From NCBI GenBank assembly GCA_027596195.1, contig JADGJG010000056.1, positions 1-58,371 on the forward strand: a stretch of DNA of 58,371 bases. The letters run 5' to 3'. The translations under genes were made by a program, and so were the position numbers. Source of the stretch: Podochytrium sp. JEL0797 (lineage: Eukaryota > Chytridiomycota > Chytridiomycetes > Chytridiales > Chytriomycetaceae). The notes under the pieces are model-generated. The model was not told the origin of the DNA. It was given only the letters and a program-made list of their open reading frames with translations, and did no database searches. Below, piece by piece: positions 1 to 9,563 of this stretch; positions within the stretch are counted from its first letter, which is position 1; the number at the start of each line of letters is the position of its first letter.

Positions 1-773
1 CTCCAACAAATTTTTGCCTGCAGAAAATTGTTGAACCCGATAACTGAATAAATCCCTCCGCTGACTAACGAACAAACTTAACCAACCCCCCGTGAGATGG
101 GAATCTCACATCTTGAGCTTTAATATCTTGTGCATAAATCAACATCTCATATCGCGAGAAGTGGTTTTTCTTTTTCAGGGGTGTAGCCAACGAACTACAA
201 ACCACCGCAAAAATCAGATAAGACAATTCAATTGAAAAATCAAGCGAGGACTATTCGCCCCAAAAGAAATGTAATAAATCGCGTTCTTTATAGCAAAAAG
301 CTGATAAACTGAATTTCTGTCTCGTTGCAATACGTGATACCCAAGACGCCCCCAAAAGTCATTGAATTCACCCCCCTTTCACAGCAACCTGCATTCCAAC
401 CAACACCCGCGCAATGTCGGCCCCATGGTTGTCGGTTGAGATAATGAAACAGCGAAATATTGCGCTTTCCCTTCAACTGATTCAAGGATCGCTTCAACAC
501 GCGTGGATGTTCGGGGAACCGAAATCGATACAACACTTTTTTGAACGGGTTCTCCTGACCCCCAGAAAATCAGAGGGCCAGATTTCAAGATAATGCAGTC
601 GGTTGGTTGTTGCTGAAATTCAACAATAACATGCTATGATGCTGCTTTTCTAACGGAATGAGTAATTTTTTTCTTTCAATTTGAGTTATTGGAATATAAA
701 CGAAAAATAGTGAGGAAAGCGTCGCGCTTGACATTAAAGAGTGGAAGGATGAACACAAAAAATTGTCACCAAA
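1..773. other. Upstream region without a recognisable gene
   Basis: I see no convincing coding region here. The open frames on the minus strand start at non-ATG codons and show no domain or membrane pattern. The stretch is AT-rich and ends just before the ATG of the first membrane-protein gene, so it probably contains that gene's promoter. No clear TATA box or tandem repeat stands out. Confidence 0.5.
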
Positions 774-1523
774 ATGGAAACCGGTCGATTCGACGCAACC
801 CACTCTTACAAAATGGAGTCCCATAGGTCATTTTACATGGGCTTTCTGCTGACACTCTTTGCCGGTCCCCTCATCTCCATGATCCCGTTATTCTGCGCGG
901 ACCCCGCCAACCTCGCCTTCCGCGCTCATTTCCTCAAAGGAGTTTCATTCGCGCTTGCCGCAGGATCCGCACTCACTCTTGCCCTCGTTTTCATAATTGC
1001 ACAAGCCTGTGAGAACGTTCGTTCCCAACTTTCAAACACGAGCTCCGATTTCAACGATGGGTATTATCAGTATCGCAACTGCAACGCGATTTATTCACGT
1101 CTGGTTCCCCTTATTGCTGTGTGGGCTTTGGCGGCGATTTTGGTATACCGCCGTAGTGTTGCTTTGATTTCGCGTTTGGAGCAGGGCATGGTGGGAATGG
1201 GGGTGGGTGGGGAGACGGTGTTGGTTCAGATTGTGACGATTTCGAACGGAGGACCTGGAAGTTATGCTGCTGTTGGGCAGCAGTCTTCCGTTTCTCCACA
1301 AGGAAAGAACGCACCGGAGGAAGAGGGACTTCCCGTATATCATGCCACGCGCAGAGTCAGTTTGGAGACGCTTGCGCTTCAGTTGGAGATACCACAGCTG
1401 CTGAATGTATCGGAAGGAATTGGTGGGGTAATGACAATGAGTTTTAATGAATTGAAGGAGAAATACGGAGTGACGCCGGAGGAGTTTATGAAAATCAAGG
1501 CATACAGAAAATCAGTATCATAA
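774..1523 (+). CDS. Three-helix membrane protein, tandem paralogue 1
   Basis: I do not recognise the family. The 249-residue single-exon product has three hydrophobic segments (about residues 20-42, 52-77 and 110-128), then a hydrophilic region and a conserved tail at about 200-248. That tail includes FNELKEKYGVTPEEFMKI and is shared with the copy at 2545-3219 (FREMNEKYGVT, VEFMKI). The first two helices share a GFLL...GPL...PL core and a DPxN loop with the downstream copies, which makes this the first member of a four-gene tandem family. It probably sits in a membrane with a soluble C-terminal domain. Function is unknown. The repeated gene structure and shared tail support a real gene. Confidence 0.7.
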   Translation: METGRFDATHSYKMESHRSFYMGFLLTLFAGPLISMIPLFCADPANLAFRAHFLKGVSFALAAGSALTLALVFIIAQACENVRSQLSNTSSDFNDGYYQYRNCNAIYSRLVPLIAVWALAAILVYRRSVALISRLEQGMVGMGVGGETVLVQIVTISNGGPGSYAAVGQQSSVSPQGKNAPEEEGLPVYHATRRVSLETLALQLEIPQLLNVSEGIGGVMTMSFNELKEKYGVTPEEFMKIKAYRKSVS

Positions 1524-1678
1524 TTCATAAGAAGTTTCTCGAGGTTATTTTGCGGGGGAAAAAATGATTTGAGTTCATCTTGGGGAGAATAGATAAACAA
1601 TGCGTGTGATTTTCGAGTTCTGCCGCCTGAGATGCATAAATTGCGGAAATTCTTGACTGACTGGAACTACTCCAAAAT

Positions 1679-2140
1679 ATGGCCCGCAACCAAGTCATCC
1701 CATTAAGCGACCGACGCGACATCAACAGAGCCTTCAACAACGGCTTTTTGCTGTCTTTCTTCTGTGGCCCTCTGTTTGCAGTTGTGCCGTTGTGCGGACC
1801 TGACCCCAACAACGCCACTTTCCGCGCGTATTACATCAAGGGAATGGGATATGCGTTCATGACAGTCTCAACCTTCTACCTCATTTTGACTGTCGCCTTG
1901 ATTCAAAACACGCCATACAGCTTTGTTTCGACTCCCAACGGAGGGTATATATACTGGGACTACACAGTCCTGTACTGGTTCCTTCTTCCTATCGAAATTA
2001 TCTGGTTTCTCTTTGGTTTGGGGCTATTTATTTACGGCAAAGTGACGATCGGTCGGCTTGCCGAAGCCGAGGAATCCAAGCAACACCTGATTGACAAGGA
2101 AGACACCCTCCACGCGACTGCCAACGCGTCACTAGCGTGA
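1679..2140 (+). pseudogene. Three-helix membrane protein, truncated paralogue 2
   Basis: The 153 residues from MARNQVIPLSDRR are nearly identical to the N-terminal part of the copy at 2545-3219 and keep all three hydrophobic segments. The frame stops at the TGA at 2138-2140, inside sequence matching the VTAVEFMKI tail of the intact copy. About 250 bp that encode the middle and most of the tail are missing relative to that copy, and a few in-frame tail codons (KFMKIE) follow the stop. This is therefore an internal deletion product. It could still give a short three-helix protein, but it lacks the conserved C-terminal domain, so I class it as a pseudogene. Confidence 0.65.
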
Positions 2141-2293
2141 CGGAAGTTTATGAAGATTGAAGTTTGTCTTGAGAGAGTGGTTGAGGAAATGGAGGGGAGG
2201 AGTGGGGCACTTTCCTTTCATTATACACAATTAAAGGATTACCTTTTCTGCTAGTTTGCTTTTTTGTTCAACGATGGCAATGTGAAGTGACCA

Positions 2294-2459
2294 CCTCAAG
2301 GAAAGAACGCGTTAGAAGAGGAAGAACTTCCCGTGTATCATGTGAGATTTTAGGTTTGTTTAGAGCCGCTCGCGCTTCAGCTGGAGATACCAAAGCTGCT
2401 GAACGTGTCGGGAAAGACCGATGAAGTGATGGCTATTAGCTTCAACGAATTGATAAAGG
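2294..2459 (+). pseudogene. Relic of the C-terminal tail of paralogue 1
   Basis: This stretch aligns by eye to positions about 1294-1460 of the first paralogue: the AAGGAAAGAACGC block, the CTTCCCGT-TATCATG block, the CTTCAGCTGGAGATACCA block and the ACGAATTGA block are all kept. It contains frame-breaking changes and a stop. It resembles the tail of paralogue 1, whereas the truncated copy just upstream resembles paralogue 3. The two neighbouring pieces therefore come from different members of the family. Confidence 0.6.
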
Positions 2460-2544
2460 CAACAAAAACGCGTATTTAAGTTCAGCCATTTTCCCCGCGA
2501 CTGTGGCGTCGCGTAAATCCTTGACAAACTCAAGCATCCAAAAC

Positions 2545-3219
2545 ATGGCCCGCAAGCAAGTCCTCCCATTAAGCGAGAGACGCGAAATCAACAGAGCCTT
2601 CAACAACGGCTTTTTGCTGTCTTTCTTCTGTGGCCCTCTGTTTGCAGTTGTGCCGTTGTGCGGACCTGACCCCAACAACGCCACTTTCCGCGCGTATTAC
2701 ATCAAGGGAATGGGATACGCGTTCATGACAGTCTCGACCTTCTACATCATTTTAACTGTTGCCGTGATTCAAAGCACATTCAGCTATGGTCCGGCTCGCA
2801 ACGGCGGATACGCAAACTACTGGGACTTGACATATTTGTACTGGGTCCTTCTCCCCATCGAACTCATTTGGCTTCTCGCTGGCTTCGCGCTCTTTATTCA
2901 CGGCAAAATGGTGATCGGTCGGTTGGCTGAAGCCGCGGAATCCAAGCAAAACCTGATCGCGAAGGAAGACGCGCGCCGCGCGACTTCCAACGCGTCTCTC
3001 GCGGCTGTATCGACTGACGCACTCAGCGCGAGTTTGGAGGATCTTGCAACGTTTTTGGAGATGCCGAAACTCAAGAAAGTGAAGGAAGGTGTTCCAGGGG
3101 TTATGAGCATGGGGTTTCGCGAGATGAACGAAAAGTATGGGGTCACGGCGGTTGAGTTTATGAAGATTGAAGGGTGTCGTAAGAGAGTGGATGAGGATTT
3201 TAGGACGGCTGGGATTTGA
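2545..3219 (+). CDS. Three-helix membrane protein, tandem paralogue 3
   Basis: This 224-residue single-exon product starts at the ATG of MARKQVLPLSERR. The open frame extends upstream only through a GTG, so I chose the ATG, which also matches the start of the truncated copy. It has three hydrophobic segments, the DPNNATF loop after helix 1, and the family tail with MNEKYGVTAVEFMKIEG near the C-terminus. The nucleotide match to the truncated copy at 1679-2140 is very high over the first 450 bp, so the duplication is recent. Function is unknown. It is probably a membrane protein with a conserved soluble tail. Confidence 0.7.
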   Translation: MARKQVLPLSERREINRAFNNGFLLSFFCGPLFAVVPLCGPDPNNATFRAYYIKGMGYAFMTVSTFYIILTVAVIQSTFSYGPARNGGYANYWDLTYLYWVLLPIELIWLLAGFALFIHGKMVIGRLAEAAESKQNLIAKEDARRATSNASLAAVSTDALSASLEDLATFLEMPKLKKVKEGVPGVMSMGFREMNEKYGVTAVEFMKIEGCRKRVDEDFRTAGI

Positions 3220-3421
3220 GTGTTTGACGAACGAAGGGGGGGGGGATTTCATTTTGACTTCCCCGTGTAGTTCCTTTTTTAGACTTCAGCGTCATTAAAA
3301 GCATTTCATTTTGATGGATTGTTGTTCAGTGAATGCCAATGCGAGATGACCCCATGACTAAGGTAGAACTCCAGTTTCAGCCACTTTCTTGTCCCACCTG
3401 TCAAACAAACAAAATGAAAAT

Positions 3422-4042
3422 ATGCCAGACCTGCGAACAAAGCGCCTCACGTTTCAATCTGTTCGGAAAGAACGTAGCCTCCTCAAAACCACGACTCGCC
3501 AAGCCGACCGCCTGTTGACCATCTCGCGACGAGGGGGCAAACCCCAGCCTCGCGCGTACAACCTGGTGGACACCGCCCCGCATGAGCTTGAAGAAAAAAA
3601 GATGGCCTTCTGGTCCGGAACCCTCGCGACTTTATTGATAACACCCGTTCTGTCTGGAATCCTGCTGTTTTTTATCCTCGGAAACGTGAAACGAGGGTAT
3701 TACGTGCGAGGGATGGCGACAACAACGCTACTGTACGCATTAATTGGAACCATCGCCACATCCGTTATGTACGCGAAATGCGAAGGCGGATGTTTCAGCA
3801 ATCTCTGGATTCTCGTGTCGGTGGCCACTTGGATTCTGTCTGGATCATTGTGGCTCGTCAGTGCGAATTTACTGGCTGTATCCAGACACAAGGAGCTTCC
3901 AACGATGTTGGTGATGGATGAAGTGGGTGTTTTCGCGTCTGCGGAATACTCCGCGTTGGAAGATCAGTCGGCGATTTCGTTGGGATCTGTGGCGGCGGCT
4001 GTGGAGGGGCAGGAGGGGCCGTATCATCACATAGTGATTTGA
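3422..4042 (+). CDS. Three-helix membrane protein, divergent paralogue 4
   Basis: The predicted product is 206 residues and starts at MPDLRTKRLTFQS; the longer frame needs a TTG start. It has a basic N-terminal region of about 60 residues, then three hydrophobic segments. The first carries the family pattern (FWSGTLATLLITPVLSGILL followed by YYVRGM, compared with FRAYYIKGM in paralogue 3). The tail lacks the YGVT-EFMKI motif of paralogues 1 and 3. It is the most divergent member and may have lost the tail or have a different one. The next gene starts 73 bp downstream on the same strand. Confidence 0.55.
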   Translation: MPDLRTKRLTFQSVRKERSLLKTTTRQADRLLTISRRGGKPQPRAYNLVDTAPHELEEKKMAFWSGTLATLLITPVLSGILLFFILGNVKRGYYVRGMATTTLLYALIGTIATSVMYAKCEGGCFSNLWILVSVATWILSGSLWLVSANLLAVSRHKELPTMLVMDEVGVFASAEYSALEDQSAISLGSVAAAVEGQEGPYHHIVI

Positions 4043-4115
4043 ATAAAGGAGATGATGGAGGCGCAGGGGAGGGCGATTCACGCAACTTGGAAAAAACAAA
4101 GTTCTCGAAAACCCA

Positions 4116-5403
4116 ATGTCGACGATCCGAAACCTGTCCAACGCAGCGGTACAGACATCACACCGCGCCTAGTGGGATCCATCCGAACCACTCCTCTGAT
4201 TGCTTCCACTCTTCCCCACCACCCAGGTCGTGGACCTCAAGGCCGAGCTGTTCAAAAAGCGGGAAGAATTCGACCGGTCGAAACAAGCGATTGCCAAACT
4301 CGAAGACTTTGCGGCCGTTTCCTCAAACACCAAGATCAAAGAGTACAAGGTTGGTAGAGAACTCGATGTAGGTGTGTTGTAACCGTTTAGAAACCAGAAA
4401 CTCAGCCTCGAAAACAAAAAACGCCTCGAAGAAGCGCATGAACAGCGATACGGCCGTAGCAGCAACAAGAGCCAAAAACCAATCTCAAAACAGGAAAAGC
4501 TAAAGAAGAAGCTTGCCGAAGAGGACCGACGCGCCGTTTCGGAGGCCCAGATGGAGGCTTCGTGGGTCGCGTTGCAGCGCAAGGCGAAAGTGTATGATGA
4601 GCTCAAGCGGAATGCTCCTTTTGAGGAGGACGAGGAGGATGACGAGGTGGCAAAGAAGAGGAGGAAGGACGGGGAGGACAAGATTCCGTTGGTGGATTTC
4701 ATGCGGAAGCATTTGGAAGGGACAGCGGGGAGTGGAGGAGAAGAGGAAGAGGTATTGCAATCTGCTTGTGTTTTCGTTTCGGCTGATTCTTTGGTGTCCT
4801 CAGGATGAAGACCCGTGGATCGAATCGACCGACGCGTTTGGACGAACTCGCATCGTACGAAAGAGCGAATCCATGAAACTCAAGCAGAGACAAGCGTAAG
4901 GAGTTCTTGCATCCTCAGCTCATTTTCGAAATACGTGTTTAACTGTTTGCTCGATCCACAGCTTCGTCACACCCTCGTCAGATCCCTCATCCATCGACCC
5001 CTCTTCCACCCCGCACCTCCTCTCCTCCGACATGTCCCGCGAACTCCAACGCCAACAATGGGAACAACAAGCCCTCGCCGAAATCCACGGACAAAAGGAA
5101 CCCCTCGCCCCACCCGAACACTTTGACGCGAAACGCGAGCCGCGAAACCTCGGGGTTGCGTTTTATGGATTCTCTCAACACGAAGAGGAGAGGAAGAAGC
5201 AGATGGATGCGTTGGAGTTGTTGAGGAGGGAGACGGTGGGTGGACGGGAAATGGCGGGACATGCGAAGGAGGAGCGGAGGGCCAAGTTGGAGGAACGGAA
5301 GGCGATGTTGGCTGAGAGGAAAAAGAGGAGGAGTGGGGGGTCGGCGGGTGGAGGTGGGAGTGGTGTGGCCGAGGAAGATTCATTTCTCGATAAATTCACT
5401 TGA
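4116..5403 (+). CDS. CCDC174: CCDC174-like coiled-coil nuclear protein
   Basis: This is a five-exon model (4116-4148, 4227-4349, 4398-4751, 4804-4895, 4962-5403) of 347 residues with consistent phases. Three landmarks match the CCDC174 family: VVDLKAELFKKREEF near the N-terminus, the DPWIESTDAFGRTR motif in exon 4, and EHFDAKREPRNLGVAFYGFS in the last exon. The rest is highly charged, with Lys/Glu-rich probable coiled coil in exons 3 and 5 and a Gly-rich stretch before the SFLDKFT end. Members of this family are nuclear and linked to the exon-junction and splicing machinery. The short first exon (MSTIRNLSNAA) is inferred from the need for an ATG and from phase. Confidence 0.82.
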
Positions 5404-5562
5404 AAATACAAGAAATGCCATTAAGCCATGATTTTCGTGATGGTGCCTTTGTTGCTTTCCATGCCATTCACATCCATTTTGCTCTTTCAAACGTTCATTG
5501 TGCTCCAAGAAAGGCATGCCCGCGAAACGCGTCTCAAAACAATAGCCAAGAAACAATCAACA

Positions 5563-6267
5563 ATGAGACATTCAACCATTCTCCTGTTCCTTTCCCTGCT
5601 TCTCTGCTATCAGTGCAACGCTCAAGATATCTCTACTGTCGCTGACATGGCCGAAGTCCGCAGTGAGAGACTTGCCGAGAAGCAGAAACTCAGAGCGGTA
5701 ATGAGCTCCTTTTTTCTTGATGAGAGAGAATTTCCACTCAGTTATTCAATTGTTCAGGATTCAAGAAACAACGCACCTCTTCCGGATTCAATTCCCCAAG
5801 TGGGGAGGAGGGATGTTGCCGCAGCAGCCGTAAAAAGTGTAATCGAAGCACCCAACTTCACCGCCAAAAGCGTACGTTCTTCCGTATCCTCTGTTCTATC
5901 CAACTAACCCATATACCTTTCTCACTCCCAGATTAAATCCCAACAACGCGCCTCCTCCAACTACGGCCTCTCCCCCACCAACTCCCCCGCCCTCCACTCC
6001 CCCCGCAAACGTCGCAGCTTCATGGACATCCATAAACCTACATACTGGCCGCAACCCACTCTCCCCCCCGTATCGCGCGTCACGGAGGCCATCAAGCATC
6101 CGATGCAAGAGCTCAAACGCGACGTGCGACACGTGAGGAGGATGCGTGGGTTGGCGGGGTTGAGGGACGCCAAGACGCGGAAATTGGATGAGAGTGTGTT
6201 TTGGGTGTTTACGGGGGTGTGGATTGTGATGGGGGGTGTGTTTATTACGGTGGTGACGTTGATTTGA
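5563..6267 (+). CDS. Small secreted or membrane protein, unknown
   Basis: I do not recognise a family. The model uses exons 5563-5697, 5758-5871 and 5932-6267 (194 residues). The first intron is 60 bp and also open in frame, so a 214-residue retained form is possible. The chosen ATG begins MRHSTILLFLSLLLCYQCNA, a textbook signal peptide; an upstream in-frame ATG at 5428 would bury it. The middle is polar. The last exon has a proline-rich stretch, a basic segment (KRDVRHVRRMRG) and ends in a hydrophobic helix of about 20 residues with almost nothing after it. It may be an ER or cell-surface protein anchored at its C-terminus. Confidence 0.55.
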
Positions 6268-6272
6268 GAGTG

Positions 6273-6292
6273 GTGTGTGTGTGTGTGTGTGT
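6273..6292 (+). repeat. (TG)n microsatellite
   Basis: A run of TG dinucleotides lies just after the stop codon of the small secreted-protein gene, probably within its 3' untranslated region. Confidence 0.9.
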
Positions 6293-6477
6293 TTTTAATT
6301 CTTGAGATGGGCCAAGAATGTGATAATTGATTATGAACAATCAAGAATAGTAGAAAGGTGGGAACGGAGTGAGGGAGCGCGCCGTCATTCCAAAATGTCA
6401 AAAGATATCCGCAAGAACCCATTATTGCCCCCAAACACACCACATCCTCCCCCCATCCACTCTCCACCGTCCTCCGA

Positions 6478-7682
6478 ATGAACCAACAACTCCAAATCCT
6501 CCTCTTCCAACTCCTCTTCCTCATCACCGGCGTCTGCTCCACCATCGGCGCTCAATGGGTGCATTACCGGGGCGCCGCAAACTCTTGGAGTTTCGTCACC
6601 TCCCTCTGCCAATTCCTAGGCATGTTTCTCGTCGCTTGTCTCCCACCGCCTCGGATCCTTTCGAAACACGCAGCAGTGATGCCCGTTGCAACACGACCCG
6701 CTTCGTTTCCTGCTTCAGCGCTGCATGGTGTCAAATCGCATCTCGATCGGTATGGGCCCGTGAGTGTGCGTGGAGCCGCGGTGATTTCTATAGTAGAAGT
6801 CGTGGGGAACTTGATCAATGTGGCAGGCATGTTTTTGACTGGGTCGGGGCTGTACATGGTGATTTATTCGAGTATTGTTGTGTTTACGGCCTTGTTTTCG
6901 AGAATCCTGTTGAAGGACCGAAAACTCACGGGTGTGCAGTGGGGATCTGTTTGTGCGATTTGTTTGGGGCTTTCAATCACTGCAGTAGGGAGTTCAGGTT
7001 TGTTGTTTTGAACACCTCGCATTCAAGACGCGAGATACTGACGCCTTCAAAACCCAAAAAAGGTCAACAAGACAAATCAGGCTCATCCATCCTCTTTGGA
7101 ATCCTCGTCTGTCTCCTCGGAACTTCCCTCCTCTCCCTCGTTTACGTTGCCAACGACCACCTCTTGACTGAAAACCTCGCAACACCGTACTCCCAATCCA
7201 TCTACGTCGGCCTCTTCTCGACCCTCTTCACACTCCTCGTCATGCTCCTCATTTCGATCCCGACACTCTTGACCCTGCCGCTTTTCGATTGGGATGTGGT
7301 TCTCGCACACCTTATTCTCATCCTTTCGTCGTTGGGACACTCGGTTGCGTATTTTGAGCTCGTGGAAGCAACAGGTGGAGTCGCAACAGGTGTGTTGCAA
7401 GGCTTGCGGGCAGTGTTGGTATTTGGGTTGAGTGATGTGTGGTTTTGTGGGAGGGATGAAGGGCAGTGTTTTACGGTTTATAAAGGGGTGGCGACGGTGG
7501 TGGTTGTGTGTGGGGTTGGGGTGTTTGCGGCGGCGAAGGGGATGAAGGGGCATTCGCATGGTGGCGATAAAGTCGCGTTACAGGATTCGGTGGATGAGGA
7601 GGAGGAGTTTGGGATGGATGAGGGGGAGGATGGGGATGTGTTGTTGAAGGATATGGGGAGGTTAGATGATGGATTGGAATAG
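6478..7682 (+). CDS. Drug/metabolite (SLC35/CRT-like) transporter
   Basis: Exons 6478-6997 and 7063-7682 join in phase to 379 residues. The protein has about ten hydrophobic segments arranged as two halves, typical of the drug/metabolite transporter superfamily. The end of the first half (VIYSSIVVFTALFSRILL, then QWGSV and a Gly-rich helix) is the most characteristic stretch and resembles SLC35-type and chloroquine-resistance-transporter-like proteins. The C-terminal 60 residues are hydrophilic and acidic (DEEEEF...DEGEDGD) and probably face the cytosol. It is expected to move a small solute across an endomembrane or the plasma membrane; the substrate cannot be told. A longer open frame from 6369 runs through the intron in a different frame and is not real. 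Confidence 0.78.
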
Positions 7683-7743
7683 AATGGACTATATCCGACG
7701 CGTTCGAGAGAGGTTTATTTTTTTGATGCAGTATTCGAATTGT

Positions 7744-8162
7744 TCACCAGGACCATAGTCGCGCTACTTTAGAAAGGATAGATTTCGGTTTTATTGGAGG
7801 ATCGCCATTGATTGGTTCTTGAATTTCAATGTTGATGGGTGTTTTACGAGGATGGTTGGCGTTGAAGGAAGGTTTCAAGTCTTTCCGACATTCTTTCCAG
7901 ATCCGAAGCTCCTGGCTGCCAAACGAAAGACCACTGGATCAGCAAGAATCAGACTCACAAGATCTCACCCAAACAGTGTCTTGTCGCACGGATGGCAGTT
8001 TGCTCCACAACATCTTGAAGGATCCCAGGTTGGTTTCTCGGGGTTCCTCGCAATCTCAATCAGCTTCTCTTCACGCGAGTGAGTGAGTGTTGGCAGCAGT
8101 TTGCGTAGAGTGGTGGAGCGAGTGAGAGGGTCGAAATCAAGTGGCAGGTTATTGGTTTCCAT
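7744..8162 (-). CDS. Oxidoreductase-like (OXLD1-type) protein, copy 1
   Basis: Two exons (8162-7969 and 7915-7744 on the minus strand) encode 121 residues. The key motif is PTWDPSRCCGANCHPC followed, across the intron, by LFGQELRIWKEC. This matches the oxidoreductase-like domain, which carries CC-x3-C-x2-C and then an E-L-x-x-W-K segment. Human OXLD1 is mitochondrial; the biochemical role of the family is poorly known. The gene is the 5' member of a duplicated block and aligns along its whole length with the gene at 8522-8934, sharing its intron position. It stays fully open although the neighbouring copies of PTH2 and dipeptidase have decayed. A second in-frame ATG at 8177 would add five residues. 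Confidence 0.7.
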
Positions 8163-8207
8163 TATTAGCTTTTCCATCTTTTTTCTGAAACTTTTCTTGA
8201 AACCGCC

Positions 8208-8339
8208 ATGCCGTTGAGGTCTGAAGTCAAAGACGCACTTGCACCCCTCGGATTCACTTCAACCCAAATCGAAATGGCCTGGCAACAAACCAGCGGCCAA
8301 AGCGTAGATGAAAAGGAAACATCTCTCCAAATGTCATGA
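8208..8339 (+). pseudogene. PTH2 relic (UBA-like end only)
   Basis: The start MPLRSEVKDALAPLGF and the following GQSVDE match the N-terminal UBA-like part of PTH2 at 8971-9504. After GQSVDE more than 100 bp are missing, the reading resumes for a few codons (TSLQMS) and then stops. The DNA just after the stop matches the end of the real PTH2 gene (the CGCGTTCTTTGAAG block). Two internal deletions have removed the catalytic domain, so it cannot be a working hydrolase. Confidence 0.85.
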
Positions 8340-8381
8340 CGCGTTCTTTGAAGTTGCTGTAAATAGAACGATGCGAATTCC

Positions 8382-8444
8382 ATGACGCCCTTTATCCCGA
8401 AGCGATGGAACCTTGTTTCCGTGACCCTCGCTGTCGTCCTATGA
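8382..8444 (+). pseudogene. Membrane dipeptidase relic (signal-anchor start only)
   Basis: The short frame MTPFIPKRWNLVSVTLAVVL matches the first 20 residues of the dipeptidase at 9564-11010 ([20 protein letters not shown]) and then hits a stop. It marks the 3' end of the duplicated block that also contains the OXLD1-like copy 1 and the PTH2 relic. Confidence 0.85.
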
Positions 8445-8521
8445 GGGGGGGTGGAATAGAAAACGAGGAGTTTGGTCCGTTGGACGCGATTTAGGCGGTT
8501 TTATTTTCGAATTGGATTTGT

Positions 8522-8934
8522 TCACCAGGACCATAGTCGCACCACTTCTGAGACGATTGATTTCGGTTCTATTGGTGGATCGACTTTGGTTGGTTCTTGA
8601 ATTGCAATGGTGATGGGTGTTTGATCACGGGGGGTGTCGGAGGAAGGTTCCGAGTCTTTCCGACATTCTTTCCAGATCCGAAGTTCCTGGCTGACGACTC
8701 GATCAGCAAGACATAATGCTTCATCCTCGCAAGATCTCACCCAAACAGCGTCTTGTTGCAGGGATCGCAGCTCGATCCACAACATCTAGATGGGTCCCAC
8801 ACCGGTTTCTCAGGGTTCCTCGCAATCTCAATCAGCTTCTCTTCGCGCGAGGGTGTGAGAGTTGGGATCAGCTTGCGTAGTGTTGCGGAGCGAGTGGAAG
8901 GATCGAAATCGAGTGGCAGGGTGTGGGATTCCAT
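8522..8934 (-). CDS. Oxidoreductase-like (OXLD1-type) protein, copy 2
   Basis: Exons 8934-8741 and 8690-8522 (minus strand) encode 120 residues. The domain core is PVWDPSRCCGSSCDPC with LFGQELRIWKEC after the 50-bp intron, matching the CC-x3-C-x2-C oxidoreductase-like domain of OXLD1. The N-terminal 40 residues contain an LRKLIPTLTPSREEKLIEIA helix that is also present in copy 1. No clear mitochondrial targeting peptide is visible. Its start codon lies only 36 bp from that of PTH2 on the other strand, so the two genes must share a promoter. Copy 1 is about 0.8 kb away and equally intact, so the function may be redundant. Confidence 0.78.
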
Positions 8935-8970
8935 TGGCGATCGTTTTTCAAAACTTTCTTGAAACCCCAA
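8935..8970. promoter_or_regulatory. 36-bp divergent promoter interval, OXLD1-like / PTH2
   Basis: Only 36 bp separate the ATG codons of two intact genes that run in opposite directions. Core promoter elements and both leaders must fit in this interval or overlap the coding starts. The duplicated block has the same arrangement at 8163-8207 (45 bp), before the PTH2 relic. Confidence 0.5.
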
Positions 8971-9504
8971 ATGCCGCTGACCCTCGTTGAAGCCCAAGAC
9001 GCGCTCGTACCCCTCGGATTCACACCCACCCAAATCGAAATGGCCTGGCACCAAACGAGCGGCCAAAGCGTCGACGAAATGGCCAACTTCCTCTTCCTCA
9101 CAGCTTCTGACTTGCCACAACCCACCACGACCTCACCACCCCCCCTCGAACCCACCCCCCACAAAATGGTCCTCGTCGTAAACACCTCCCTCCAAATGTC
9201 CCCCGGCAAAATCGCAGCCCAGTGCTCACACGCCACGTTAGGTGCTGTGATGGCACTGGGTGGGCGGCAGGATGCGAGGGTGGGTAGGTGGTTGGATCAG
9301 GGAGAAGCAATTGTTGTTGTTCAGTCTGGCAGTGGATCCTTCGATGAGTTGGAGAGACAGGCGCGTGAGGCACAGTTGGCGGTGTTTGTGGTGAGTGATG
9401 CGGGGCGGACGGAGGTTGTGAGGGGGAGTAGGACTGTTTTGGCGATTGGGCCGGCGGAGAATTCGGTGGTGGATACAGTGACGCGTTCTTTGAAGCTGCT
9501 GTAA
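8971..9504 (+). CDS. PTH2: Peptidyl-tRNA hydrolase 2 with N-terminal UBA-like domain
   Basis: This single-exon gene encodes 177 residues. Residues 66-177 form a complete PTH2 domain: KMVLVVNTSLQM, then GKIAAQCSHATLGA, AVFVVSDAGRTEV and the closing GP...VVDTVTRSLKLL. The enzyme releases tRNA from peptidyl-tRNAs that dropped off the ribosome. Residues 3-40 resemble a UBA-like domain (LVEAQDALVPLGFTPTQIEMA), which could bind ubiquitin. I chose the second ATG of the open frame because the decayed copy upstream starts at the same point. The gene is divergent from the OXLD1-like gene, and its stop is 59 bp before the dipeptidase start. Confidence 0.93.
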   Translation: MPLTLVEAQDALVPLGFTPTQIEMAWHQTSGQSVDEMANFLFLTASDLPQPTTTSPPPLEPTPHKMVLVVNTSLQMSPGKIAAQCSHATLGAVMALGGRQDARVGRWLDQGEAIVVVQSGSGSFDELERQAREAQLAVFVVSDAGRTEVVRGSRTVLAIGPAENSVVDTVTRSLKLL

Positions 9505-9563
9505 ATAGAACGAAAACTTGCATGAAAACACACCAACCCCTGCTACCCAACCCATCACACTCC

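Noticed and set aside
6369..7682. 437-residue continuous frame covering the transporter gene
   Set aside because: Its first half is out of frame with the clear transporter helices; the two-exon model from 6478 gives a complete ten-helix protein.
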